Positions 1-7,358 of a DNA stretch of 44,226 bases are shown one piece after another; position 1 is the first letter of the stretch, and every line of letters begins with the position of its first letter. The notes beneath the pieces are model-generated. The model saw nothing but the letters and a program-made list of their open reading frames with translations, did no database searches and was not told the DNA's origin. Source of the stretch: Dysgonamonadaceae bacterium (GTDB lineage: Bacteria > Bacteroidota > Bacteroidia > Bacteroidales > Dysgonomonadaceae); assembly GCA_029975415.1 (NCBI GenBank), contig JARKPE010000127.1, positions 1 through 44,226 on the forward strand, given 5' to 3'. The translations under genes were made by a program, and so were the position numbers.

Positions 1-237
1 CTCACTTCTTTATTTCTCATTTCTCATTTCTCATTTCTCTTCCCACTCTGAAACAGAGTTACTGAAAAGTTCCCGCAGATTTTCGCAGATAATTTCGTGA
101 AGATTGGCGGTAAATTCTCAATTCTGAGCTCCTATTTCTAACTTCCGACTTCTGATTTCTCATTTCTTGACTAAAAGCTCACACTTTCCACTTTCTACCC
201 CCCCAATCTCCAACCTCTAACCTCCATTTTCCACTTC
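1..237. repeat. Low-complexity heptamer and GCAGAT-type repeats downstream of the hut operon
   Basis: There is no convincing gene here. The first 40 bases are a tandem heptamer, TTTCTCA, repeated about four times. At about 73-90 there is a GCAGATTTTCGCAGAT motif of the kind also found in the 25.5 kb repeat. The rest (about 118-237) is pyrimidine-rich, with degenerate TTTCTCA / CACTTTC words. The last repeat copies run into the 3' end of the cyclodeaminase gene at 238. Confidence 0.7.
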
Positions 238-876
238 TCATTTCTTATTTCTCATTTCTTCGCTCACGAATTCCATCAAAGCTTGTTCTTTGCGAAGTGT
301 TTCTTTTTCGATATGGTCGCATTTTTCGGAAAGCACTTTCACAAAACTTTCATCTTTGATGGAAGCAAGATTAATTCGAACGTTGAGCAAAGCTCCCAAC
401 ACCGCAGTTCGGCAAGTCATCATGGCTACACACCCATCGGTTATGGCATTTTTATTGCCATTTCGAGTGGTTTCACCGATCAAATCAAGCAACTCGAATG
501 CTCGCTCTGCGACTTCCATCGGAACCAATGCCGCCACTTTTGTGGCCTCTTGAATTTTTTCGCTGCGAAGCATCTTTTGTTCGTCGGTGTCTTTTGGCAA
601 CTTGAAAACTTGAAAAACAATATTGTAGGCTTCAGAATCGCGATCGATATCGTTCAAAAACTCTGTTCGAAGAGCCGCCGCTTTTGTGGCATTGCGTTGC
701 ATTGTTTCTTCTACGGCTAAGTAGTTTTTCTTCCCGATAGTAATATTTGCAAGCATTTCGGTCAATGCTGCGGCTATGGCACCATGAAGTGCCGATATGC
801 TTCCTCCACCCGGAACAGGTTCGTTATTGGCGGTTTTTTCGAGAAATTGTTTAAGGGTTAAGTCTTGTAAATTCAT
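238..876 (-). CDS. fchA: Formimidoyltetrahydrofolate cyclodeaminase family protein
   Basis: A 212-residue protein of the cyclodeaminase/cyclohydrolase family, equivalent to the C-terminal half of vertebrate FTCD. The predicted reaction turns 5-formimino-THF into 5,10-methenyl-THF and ammonia, recovering the one-carbon unit from histidine breakdown in the cytoplasm. The N-terminus has the family signature PVPGGGSISALHGAIAAAL at about residues 21-39, and the rest looks fully helical, as the family is. It is the last hut gene visible, with hutI and ftcD upstream on the same strand, which fits a split FTCD pair. The C-terminus (EEMRNKK) is encoded by the edge of a GAAATGA-type heptamer repeat, so the last few residues may vary between strains. 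ATG at 876 fits the family start. Confidence 0.93.
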   Translation of the reverse strand: MNLQDLTLKQFLEKTANNEPVPGGGSISALHGAIAAALTEMLANITIGKKNYLAVEETMQRNATKAAALRTEFLNDIDRDSEAYNIVFQVFKLPKDTDEQKMLRSEKIQEATKVAALVPMEVAERAFELLDLIGETTRNGNKNAITDGCVAMMTCRTAVLGALLNVRINLASIKDESFVKVLSEKCDHIEKETLRKEQALMEFVSEEMRNKK

Positions 877-892
877 AATGTTATTGGTTTAT

Positions 893-910
893 AAGTGAAA
901 AGTGAAAAGT
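893..910. repeat. Left arm of an 18-bp inverted repeat around the four-helix gene
   Basis: AAGTGAAAAGTGAAAAGT, a GTGAAAA heptamer tract. Its exact reverse complement lies at 1308-1325 on the other side of the four-helix-bundle gene. Confidence 0.8.
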
Positions 911-912
911 TA

Positions 913-1272
913 TTATTTATCGAGATTCTTCTTTGCGGTTTTTACTGTTGAAACGAGTAGAGAGATTAGTTCAAGACAATCATTTTTCAGAGAATTAAAT
1001 GATTTATCGTCAATATATGTTGTGTCATAAAGTAGAGACAACCAATAAGTCGTTTCATTAGATTCTTTAAATGCAATACTCATTTTATTTATGAAGTCAG
1101 CCTTGCTTTGGCCAAACTCGGCTTCACGAATCAAAGCACCAATTGCCGTTCCACTTTTCATGACTTGACGACTTAAAACATATTCATTCCTGTTTTCCTG
1201 TAGGTATTGCGTAAGTTTCACAATTCTTATTGCAAATTCATAACTCTTGGTCTTTAAAATAGAATCCCTCAT
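913..1272 (-). CDS. Four helix bundle protein (S23/IVS-type family)
   Basis: A 119-residue protein resembling the four-helix-bundle family first met as ORFs in 23S rRNA intervening sequences and now known as free-standing genes, common in Bacteroidota. What I see: an N-terminal MRDSILKTKSYEFAIRIVKL stretch, then RQVMKSGTAIGALIREAEFGQSKADF, the most recognisable family segment, then two further helices. The molecular function is unknown. It sits between hutI and the cyclodeaminase on the same strand with 33 and 36 nt gaps, and does not belong to the histidine pathway. It is boxed by an 18-bp inverted repeat, 893-910 and 1308-1325, which suggests later insertion. Confidence 0.85.
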   Translation of the reverse strand: MRDSILKTKSYEFAIRIVKLTQYLQENRNEYVLSRQVMKSGTAIGALIREAEFGQSKADFINKMSIAFKESNETTYWLSLLYDTTYIDDKSFNSLKNDCLELISLLVSTVKTAKKNLDK

Positions 1273-1325
1273 ATTTTTCGTTTTTCGTTTTTCGTTTTTA
1301 GTTTTTCACTTTTCACTTTTCACTT
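1273..1325. repeat. Right arm: heptamer tracts between hutI and the four-helix gene
   Basis: On the plus strand, TTTTTCG-type repeats pass into ACTTTTC repeats. Positions 1308-1325 are the exact reverse complement of 893-910. The tract covers the hutI stop codon, so the last HutI residues (KVKSEK) are translated from repeat DNA. Confidence 0.8.
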
Positions 1326-2556
1326 TTATTTCCCCTCGTTTGATGACGGTATCCACGATATTCATACCTACATGATAAGGTAAAAATTTATAAGAAGAAA
1401 ATTGCAACAGAATCAGATCGCCTTGTTTTCCCACATCGATGCTTCCGATCCTATCGGCACGATCGATAGCAGCAGCACCGTTGATGGTCAAGGCTGTGAC
1501 GGCCTCTTCCGGTGAAAGTTGCATATAGATACACGCAAGTGCGAAAAGAAGCGGAACGGAGGCTGAGAAAGAACTTCCCGGATTGAAATCGGTAGCCAAA
1601 GCCACGATACATCCGGCGTCAATCATCTTGCGGGCGCGGGCATAAGGTTCACGAAGCGAAAACGCAGTCAGTGGAAGCAAAGTAGCAACAACGCCGGCGT
1701 CTGCCAACGCACGAATTCCTTCATCCGATGCTTTCAAAAGATGATCGGCCGAAAGGCAATGAAGCTCGGCTGCCAATTCGGCACCGGCCGTCGAAGCCAT
1801 TTCGTCGGCATGTATTTTCAATCGAAATCCCGTTTCTTTGGCAGCGTTCAGATATCGTCGCGATTGTTCGGCCGTAAAAACATTTTTTTCGCAGAAAATA
1901 TCCACACATTCGGCCAATTTTTCTTTGGCAACATGCGGCAACATTTCTCGAATTTGGAAATCGATGAAATCGTCTTCTCTGTTTCTCCATTCGGGAGGGA
2001 CGGCGTGCGCACCAAGATAAGTGGCGACAATATCCATCGGATGAGTTTGCTGCAAACGACGCATCACGCGAAGTTGTTTAAGTTCCGTTTCTCTGTCGAG
2101 CCCATATCCGCTTTTCCCCTCCACTGTGGTGATTCCAAGTTTCATCATGGCATCGAGTCTTTGCATTCCCAAATCGAAGAGGTCTTCTTCCGAAGCGGCG
2201 CGAGTCGCTTTTGTCGTATTGATGATGCCTCCGCCTCGCTGCATGATTTCCATGTAACTGTCGCCGCGCATTCGCCACGAAAATTCTTCTTCGCGATAGC
2301 CGCCGAATACGAAGTGTGTATGTGAATCCACGAAACCGGGCAATAATGCTTTGCGTTCGGCATGAATGACTTGATATTCGCTTTCATCAACAGGAATAGG
2401 TTCGTGTTGTCTCAAAACGTGCGTAATTATTCCATCGGTAACAATGACGGTAGCGTTTTCGATGATATGCAAGTCTGACATTTCATCGCCCCGTTTTCCG
2501 GCAAATCCACTGCAAGTTACCACCTGCGATGCGTTTTTTATGATAAGGTTGTTCAT
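1306..2556 (-). CDS. hutI: Imidazolonepropionase
   Basis: A 416-residue amidohydrolase that hydrolyses 4-imidazolone-5-propanoate to N-formimidoyl-L-glutamate, third step of histidine degradation. The metal-binding pair HTH is at about residues 79-81 in LLPGFVDSHTHFVFGG. KIHADEM further on carries the next metal-site histidine, and LATDFNPGSS carries the conserved aspartate. Length and motifs match HutI. The gene follows pnuC by four bases, so the two are almost certainly cotranscribed. Its last codons lie in a GTGAAAA repeat tract. ATG at 2556 gives the expected N-terminus. Confidence 0.97.
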   Translation of the reverse strand: MNNLIIKNASQVVTCSGFAGKRGDEMSDLHIIENATVIVTDGIITHVLRQHEPIPVDESEYQVIHAERKALLPGFVDSHTHFVFGGYREEEFSWRMRGDSYMEIMQRGGGIINTTKATRAASEEDLFDLGMQRLDAMMKLGITTVEGKSGYGLDRETELKQLRVMRRLQQTHPMDIVATYLGAHAVPPEWRNREDDFIDFQIREMLPHVAKEKLAECVDIFCEKNVFTAEQSRRYLNAAKETGFRLKIHADEMASTAGAELAAELHCLSADHLLKASDEGIRALADAGVVATLLPLTAFSLREPYARARKMIDAGCIVALATDFNPGSSFSASVPLLFALACIYMQLSPEEAVTALTINGAAAIDRADRIGSIDVGKQGDLILLQFSSYKFLPYHVGMNIVDTVIKRGEIKVKSEK

Positions 2557-2560
2557 TCAA

Positions 2561-3160
2561 TCAATTTTCGGATTTGATGTTGGATAGCTCCACTTTCTTT
2601 TTCCACTCTATCCACCCCAAAATGGCCAAAACAAGAAAAACCGTGTATTGGATACCGGTAAAGTAAAGTCCTTGCGAAATGAAAATCGGTATGGAAACCA
2701 GGTCACCGATAATCCAAAACACCCAGTTTTCGGCTTTCTTTACAGCCATCAAAATGGTTGCTACAAGAAAAAAGGAAGTGTTGAACGAATCGATATATGG
2801 AAGATAGGAGTGCAGATAATCGGGATCGGTTTTGTTTGCTTCGCGTAGAACGAAAAATGCAGCGGCATATACAATAACGACCGAAACCCAAGACAAAACA
2901 TTTTGTTTAAATGTGTTTCGCGTAATTTGGAGCGACTCATTATTTGCGTCCGTGCGAGCCCACATGTACCAACCGTAGATGTTCGAAATAAGATAAACTA
3001 CGTTGATGCCGGCGTTGGCATACAATCGCGCCGCAAAACAAATATAAATGTAAATTAATACATTGGCTATCCCGAAAGGAAAAACGAGAATATTTTCTTT
3101 TCGAGCATACCAGACGCTTATAATGCCCAATAGGGCAGCAAACATTTCAATCCAATTCAT
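2561..3160 (-). CDS. pnuC: PnuC-family vitamin transporter (nicotinamide riboside type)
   Basis: A 199-residue membrane protein with about seven hydrophobic segments. Family landmarks are NIYGWYMW near the middle, a PYIDSFNT segment, KKAENWVFWIIGDLVSIPIFI and ILGWIEWKKK near the end. PnuC proteins carry nicotinamide riboside by facilitated diffusion; the related PnuT carries thiamine, and substrate cannot be told from sequence alone. The ORF track starts at TTG 3166, but ATG at 3160 is preferred. It lies inside the hut operon, 36 nt after ftcD and four before hutI. HutU is known to use tightly bound NAD+ as its electrophilic cofactor, so a link through NAD supply is possible (inference). Confidence 0.9.
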   Translation of the reverse strand: MNWIEMFAALLGIISVWYARKENILVFPFGIANVLIYIYICFAARLYANAGINVVYLISNIYGWYMWARTDANNESLQITRNTFKQNVLSWVSVVIVYAAAFFVLREANKTDPDYLHSYLPYIDSFNTSFFLVATILMAVKKAENWVFWIIGDLVSIPIFISQGLYFTGIQYTVFLVLAILGWIEWKKKVELSNIKSEN

Positions 3161-3196
3161 CTGCAAATATTAAATTTCAGTGCATTTTGGCACAAT

Positions 3197-4096
3197 TCAT
3201 TCTTCCATGATGCGGGTTTCGAGTACCTGATTCATGCTGAAGTTTTCGAGGCCGAGATAATAAGCAGCTGTGTCCACCAGCGCTTCCATCGGTATCAATC
3301 CGATGACTTCGGCACCAATGATCGGCACTCCGTAACGATTGGCTTCGATGCGCACTAATTCATGTGCCCGATAAATGGCCGTTTTTGTGTAATCCGTCAA
3401 GTTCATCGATACCTGAGTAATGCCTCGATCTTCGAGCGCAACTCCCATCGCCTTGCAATAGCGTAATCCGCCACCGATATGACGAACTTTTTTGGCAATC
3501 GAATTTGCTATTTCCAAATTGGCCGTTCCCAAATTCACATTATAGGCAACCAACGGCATGCGTGCACCAATGGCTACGACACCGGCTGTCGGATGCCTTT
3601 CCGAAGGACCAAAATCGGGCTTCCATTCCTCTTGTTTTATCTTTTCGGCCATGCCCTCGAATTCACCCTTGCGAATAGCTGCCAGGTTTTCTCGATATGG
3701 CGCAGACGCCGATTTTTCATACAAAAAAACAGGCAGACGATATCGTTCTGCAACTATTTGTGCGACTTCTTTTGAAAGAGCTACAGCTTCGTCCTGCGTA
3801 ATATTGCGAATGGGAATAAACGGAATAACATCTACCGCTCCCATTCGAGGATGCTGACCATGATGTTTGGTCATATCGATCAGTTCCACGGCTTTGCCCA
3901 CAGCTTCAATTACTGCATTTTTCACATCTTCGGGTTCGCCAACCACGGTTACTACCAGTCGATTGTGATCTTCATCGTTGCTGTAATCGAGCAGCTTCAC
4001 GTTGCGTTTCCCCCGAAACGAATCGACAATCGCTTCGATTTTTTGTTTATCGCGTCCCTCACTGAAATTCGGGACACATTCGATGATTTTGTTCAT
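3197..4096 (-). CDS. ftcD: Glutamate formimidoyltransferase
   Basis: A 299-residue protein matching the N-terminal transferase part of vertebrate FTCD. It moves the formimino group from N-formimidoyl-L-glutamate to tetrahydrofolate, releasing glutamate. The start MNKIIECVPNFSEGRD is the family N-terminus; HPRMGAVDVIPFIP carries the conserved histidine; PDFGPSERHPTAGVVAIGARM follows near residue 160. The cyclodeaminase half is a separate gene at 238-876. A gap of about 200 nt with hairpin repeats separates it from hutU upstream. Confidence 0.96.
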   Translation of the reverse strand: MNKIIECVPNFSEGRDKQKIEAIVDSFRGKRNVKLLDYSNDEDHNRLVVTVVGEPEDVKNAVIEAVGKAVELIDMTKHHGQHPRMGAVDVIPFIPIRNITQDEAVALSKEVAQIVAERYRLPVFLYEKSASAPYRENLAAIRKGEFEGMAEKIKQEEWKPDFGPSERHPTAGVVAIGARMPLVAYNVNLGTANLEIANSIAKKVRHIGGGLRYCKAMGVALEDRGITQVSMNLTDYTKTAIYRAHELVRIEANRYGVPIIGAEVIGLIPMEALVDTAAYYLGLENFSMNQVLETRIMEE

Positions 4097-4247
4097 AACA
4101 GATTATAGATTTTAAGAGGTATTCGTCAAATTTTAAAATATGATTCCGATAAAAGTTATTCGCTGAAATTTATCGATCGAAATATTTTTATCGAAAGATG
4201 GAAATTATTTTTGCCAATCGCAAAAATAGATGTTTTTCCATTACAAA

Positions 4248-4303
4248 TGAAAGACATCTTTCAATACTAATGAAAGATATGTTTGAAATAGCTTTCAATA
4301 CTA
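4248..4303. repeat. Hairpin and direct repeats between hutU and ftcD
   Basis: TGAAAGA CA TCTTTCA at 4248-4263 is a perfect inverted repeat. CTTTCAATACTA occurs twice, at 4258-4269 and 4292-4303; the second copy covers the hutU stop codon. A near copy of ATGAAAGACAT (ATGAAAGATAT) lies between them. There is no T-run, so this is more likely an mRNA structure or processing site than a terminator. Confidence 0.55.
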
Positions 4304-6286
4304 TTGAGAGAGCACTTCGGCAAGCAATTTTTCGTCCGCCAAGTAAGGCTCGGTGATATGATATTCATCTGCATGCGACCGATTGAATTCCGATACTACA
4401 CTCATTGCGTTCGGATTTCGAGCCCACGACCGACGCGCAACGCCGCCCATCACGTCCCAAAGCATCGCAGAGCGAAGAATTTCATCTGCACGTTCACTGC
4501 CATCGCAAACCATTCCGAAGCCTCCGTTGATGGCTTTGCCAATACCTACACCACCACCGTTGTGTAACGTTACGAGGCTCATGCCGCGAGCACAGTTTCC
4601 GGCGAAACATTGCACGGCCATATCGGCCATCACATTGCTTCCGTCTTTGATGTTTGCCGTTTCGCGGAAAGGAGAATCGGCGCCACTCACATCGTGATGG
4701 TCGCGTCCAATCATTACGGGACCTATTTCTCCGTTCCGAACCATTTCGTTGAATTTCAGTGCTATTTTCAGACGGCCTTCTCCATCCTGATAGAGAATGC
4801 GCGCTTGAGTGCCCACCACAAGCCGATTTTTCTCTGCGTCGCGAATCCAAATCCAGTTATCTTTATCCTGACTGCGTCTGTTGGGATCGATGCAATCCAT
4901 AGCTGCACGATCGGTTTTGATCAAATCTTCATGTTTCCCGCTCAGGCAAACCCATCGAAAAGGTCCATAACCATAATCGAAGAGTTGCGGCCCCATGATG
5001 TCTTCCACATACGAAGGAAAGATAAATCCATCCTTGTCGTCGATTCCGTTTTTCGAAATCTCTTTCACGCCACTATCGTAAATTGCTTTCATGAACGAAT
5101 TGCCATAATCGAAAAAATAGGTGCCATGCGCAACCAGTTTTTTTACGACTTCGTAATGACGACGCAACGAAACATCAACCAATTCTCGAAAATGTTGTCG
5201 GTCTTCTTTTAACAGTCGCGTACGTTCTTCGTAGGTGATACCTGCCGGACAATAGCCCCCGGTATATACTTCGTGGCACGAAGTCTGATCGCTTAGCAAC
5301 TCGATAGGAATATGATTGCTTTCTGCATATTCCAATAAATCGACAATATTCCCGTGATAGGCAATCGAAAGAGGTTCTTTACGCACCATGGCTGCATGTG
5401 CGAGCCGAAAAGCTTCTTCTTTACTATCGGTTATTTGGTGTACCCATCCTTGCGAATGACGCGTTTGAATGCGCGACAAATCCACTTCGGCAATGATGGA
5501 TGCGGCACCGGCGATATCGGCCGCTTTGGGTTGTGCTCCGCTCATTCCGCCCAGTCCGGACGACACGAAAAGATGTCCGCGCAAGTCGTCATCGGGCGGA
5601 ATGCCCAATTTCATGCGACCGGCATTGAGCAGTGTGTTAAAAGTACCGTGAACAATGCCTTGCGGGCCGATGTACATCCAGCCGCCGGCAGTCATCTGAC
5701 CGTAATTTGCCACACCCATTTGCGCGGCAATTTCCCAATCGTTCTGATTGTCGAACTGTCCGACCATCATCGAGTTGGTGATAATTACGCGTGGCGCTTC
5801 GGGTTTCGATTTAAACAAACCGAGCGGATGTCCGCTTTCAACGACGAGTGTTTGATCTTGCGTCAGCTCTTCGAGATAAGCTTTGATGAGACGATATTGC
5901 ATCCAGTTTTGACAAACTTGACCGGTTTCGCCGTAGGTAACCAGCTCGTAGGGATAAAGCGCAATGTCGAAGCAAAGATTATTGTCGATCATCACCTGAA
6001 AAGCTTTTCCTTCGATACATTTTCCTTTGTATTCATCGACAGGCTTGGCTTTCAGATCATCTTCAGGACGATAGCGATATCCATAGATGCGGCCACGCGT
6101 TTTTAACTCGTCGAGAAATTCGAGAGCCAACTCTCGGTGCAATTCGGTTGGGATATAACGCAGGGCGTTTTTCAATGCAATTTCGGTTTGTGAGGGCGTC
6201 AAGCGAAAACCGCGATCGGGTGCGCGACGAATGCCTTCCTTAAATTCGGGATAAGGCGGCAGCTGAGACGATAAGGTTATTTTCAT
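4301..6286 (-). CDS. hutU: Urocanate hydratase (long form)
   Basis: A 661-residue urocanase that hydrates urocanate to 4-imidazolone-5-propanoate using bound NAD+. Sequence marks include SGHPLGLF, GGWMYIGPQGIVHGTF, the glycine-rich SSGLGGMSGAQPKAADIAGA typical of the NAD-binding domain, the SDQTSCHEVYTGGYCPAG segment, and a C-terminal NGGGVGIGKAINGG motif. It is about 100 residues longer than the well-known Pseudomonas enzyme (about 557) and nearer the animal type (about 676). It is the first gene of the hut operon, reading leftwards, with a candidate promoter near 6440-6465. The end is intact (EVLSQ, stop TAG). Confidence 0.97.
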   Translation of the reverse strand: MKITLSSQLPPYPEFKEGIRRAPDRGFRLTPSQTEIALKNALRYIPTELHRELALEFLDELKTRGRIYGYRYRPEDDLKAKPVDEYKGKCIEGKAFQVMIDNNLCFDIALYPYELVTYGETGQVCQNWMQYRLIKAYLEELTQDQTLVVESGHPLGLFKSKPEAPRVIITNSMMVGQFDNQNDWEIAAQMGVANYGQMTAGGWMYIGPQGIVHGTFNTLLNAGRMKLGIPPDDDLRGHLFVSSGLGGMSGAQPKAADIAGAASIIAEVDLSRIQTRHSQGWVHQITDSKEEAFRLAHAAMVRKEPLSIAYHGNIVDLLEYAESNHIPIELLSDQTSCHEVYTGGYCPAGITYEERTRLLKEDRQHFRELVDVSLRRHYEVVKKLVAHGTYFFDYGNSFMKAIYDSGVKEISKNGIDDKDGFIFPSYVEDIMGPQLFDYGYGPFRWVCLSGKHEDLIKTDRAAMDCIDPNRRSQDKDNWIWIRDAEKNRLVVGTQARILYQDGEGRLKIALKFNEMVRNGEIGPVMIGRDHHDVSGADSPFRETANIKDGSNVMADMAVQCFAGNCARGMSLVTLHNGGGVGIGKAINGGFGMVCDGSERADEILRSAMLWDVMGGVARRSWARNPNAMSVVSEFNRSHADEYHITEPYLADEKLLAEVLSQ

Positions 6287-6436
6287 TGTTCGAAGTACTA
6301 TTTAGAGGCATTCACTATATGTTTTTAGAAAAACACATTCAAATTCGAATGTTTTACGGAATTTCTTCACGAATAGCATTTTGTAAATCAATAATGCAAT
6401 ATAGAGTTAAAAATCCGATCGAAAACACACCGACGA

Positions 6437-6464
6437 CAAATGTATGGAAATGTTTCTGAACAAA
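6437..6464 (-). promoter_or_regulatory. Candidate hutU operon promoter
   Basis: On the minus strand TTTG (6464-6461) is followed after 16 bases by TACATTTG (6444-6437), which fits the Bacteroidota TAnnTTTG -7 element. The spacer is shorter than the usual 19-21. A start here would give a leader of about 145 nt before hutU. Confidence 0.45.
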
Positions 6465-6501
6465 ATGTTAAACAGAGAAAATTATTCTCACCCCTTAATT
6501 T

Positions 6502-6532
6502 TTTGCTGAACAATAAGGTTTGACTATCTTTG
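6502..6532 (+). promoter_or_regulatory. Promoter of cutC
   Basis: TTTG (6502-6505), 19 bases, then TATCTTTG (6525-6532): a textbook Bacteroidota -33/-7 pair. It overlaps the start of the ORF-track call at 6520, which rules out that TTG start and supports ATG 6571. Confidence 0.8.
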
Positions 6533-6570
6533 CGCTATCTCTTACCAAAAAAGTCAAGAATCATTTTAGG

Positions 6571-7320
6571 ATGAACTACAAACTCGAAATTTGCGCCAAC
6601 TCTGTAGAAAGTTGCATCGAAGCACAGCGCGGAGGTGCTTTCCGTGTTGAATTGTGTGCCGCTATTCCCGAAGGCGGAACAACACCATCGTACGGTTCTA
6701 TCCTGACGACACGTGAAAAACTTCACGAAACCAAACTGCATGTGATTATTCGTCCGCGAAGTGGCGATTTTCTTTACAGCGAAATCGAGCAGGAAATCAT
6801 GTTGAAAGATATCCTATTGTGCAGAAAATCGGGCGTTGACGGCATCGTAATCGGGTGTCTCACACCTGAAGGTGATGTGGATATGGAGCTCAATAAAAAA
6901 TTGATCGATGCAGCCGGTGAAATGAGTGTAACATTTCACAGAGCGTTTGACATGTGTCGTGATCCGTTCGATAGTTTGGAAAACATCATTACTCTCGGGT
7001 GCAGCAGAATATTGACTTCTGGCCAACAACCTACGGCAGAGCAAGGCATTCCTCTGATCAAAAAATTAATCGAACAGGCTAACAATCGTATTATCATCAT
7101 GCCCGGTAGCGGCATCAACGAAAATAATATTCGAAAAATAGCTACTGAAACCGGAGCTCAGGAATTTCATCTTTCTTTGCGTAACAAAGTCCCCGGTAAA
7201 ATGACGTATCGAAATCCTTCGGTTTCGATGGGGGGAACGAACATAACAATCGACGAATATCAACAAGATGTTACCGATGCCCATCGCGTATCAAAAGCAC
7301 TTGCTGCTCTTTCTGATTAA
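6571..7320 (+). CDS. cutC: CutC family protein
   Basis: A 249-residue TIM-barrel protein of the CutC family. It was named for copper tolerance in E. coli, though its actual biochemical role remains uncertain. Landmarks are ICANSVESCIEAQRGGAFRVELC at the N-terminus, VIIRPRSGDFLYS, VTFHRAFDMC near the middle, RILTSGQ and IIIMPGSGINENNI near the end. The start was moved from 6520 to ATG 6571 because a -33/-7 promoter covers 6502-6532 and the family begins with MNYKLEICA-like sequence. A GH20 hexosaminidase follows 38 nt later on the same strand and may be cotranscribed. Confidence 0.93.
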   Translation: MNYKLEICANSVESCIEAQRGGAFRVELCAAIPEGGTTPSYGSILTTREKLHETKLHVIIRPRSGDFLYSEIEQEIMLKDILLCRKSGVDGIVIGCLTPEGDVDMELNKKLIDAAGEMSVTFHRAFDMCRDPFDSLENIITLGCSRILTSGQQPTAEQGIPLIKKLIEQANNRIIIMPGSGINENNIRKIATETGAQEFHLSLRNKVPGKMTYRNPSVSMGGTNITIDEYQQDVTDAHRVSKALAALSD

Positions 7321-7358
7321 TATCTCATTTTTCAATTTATTTTAATATTATCCGATAC

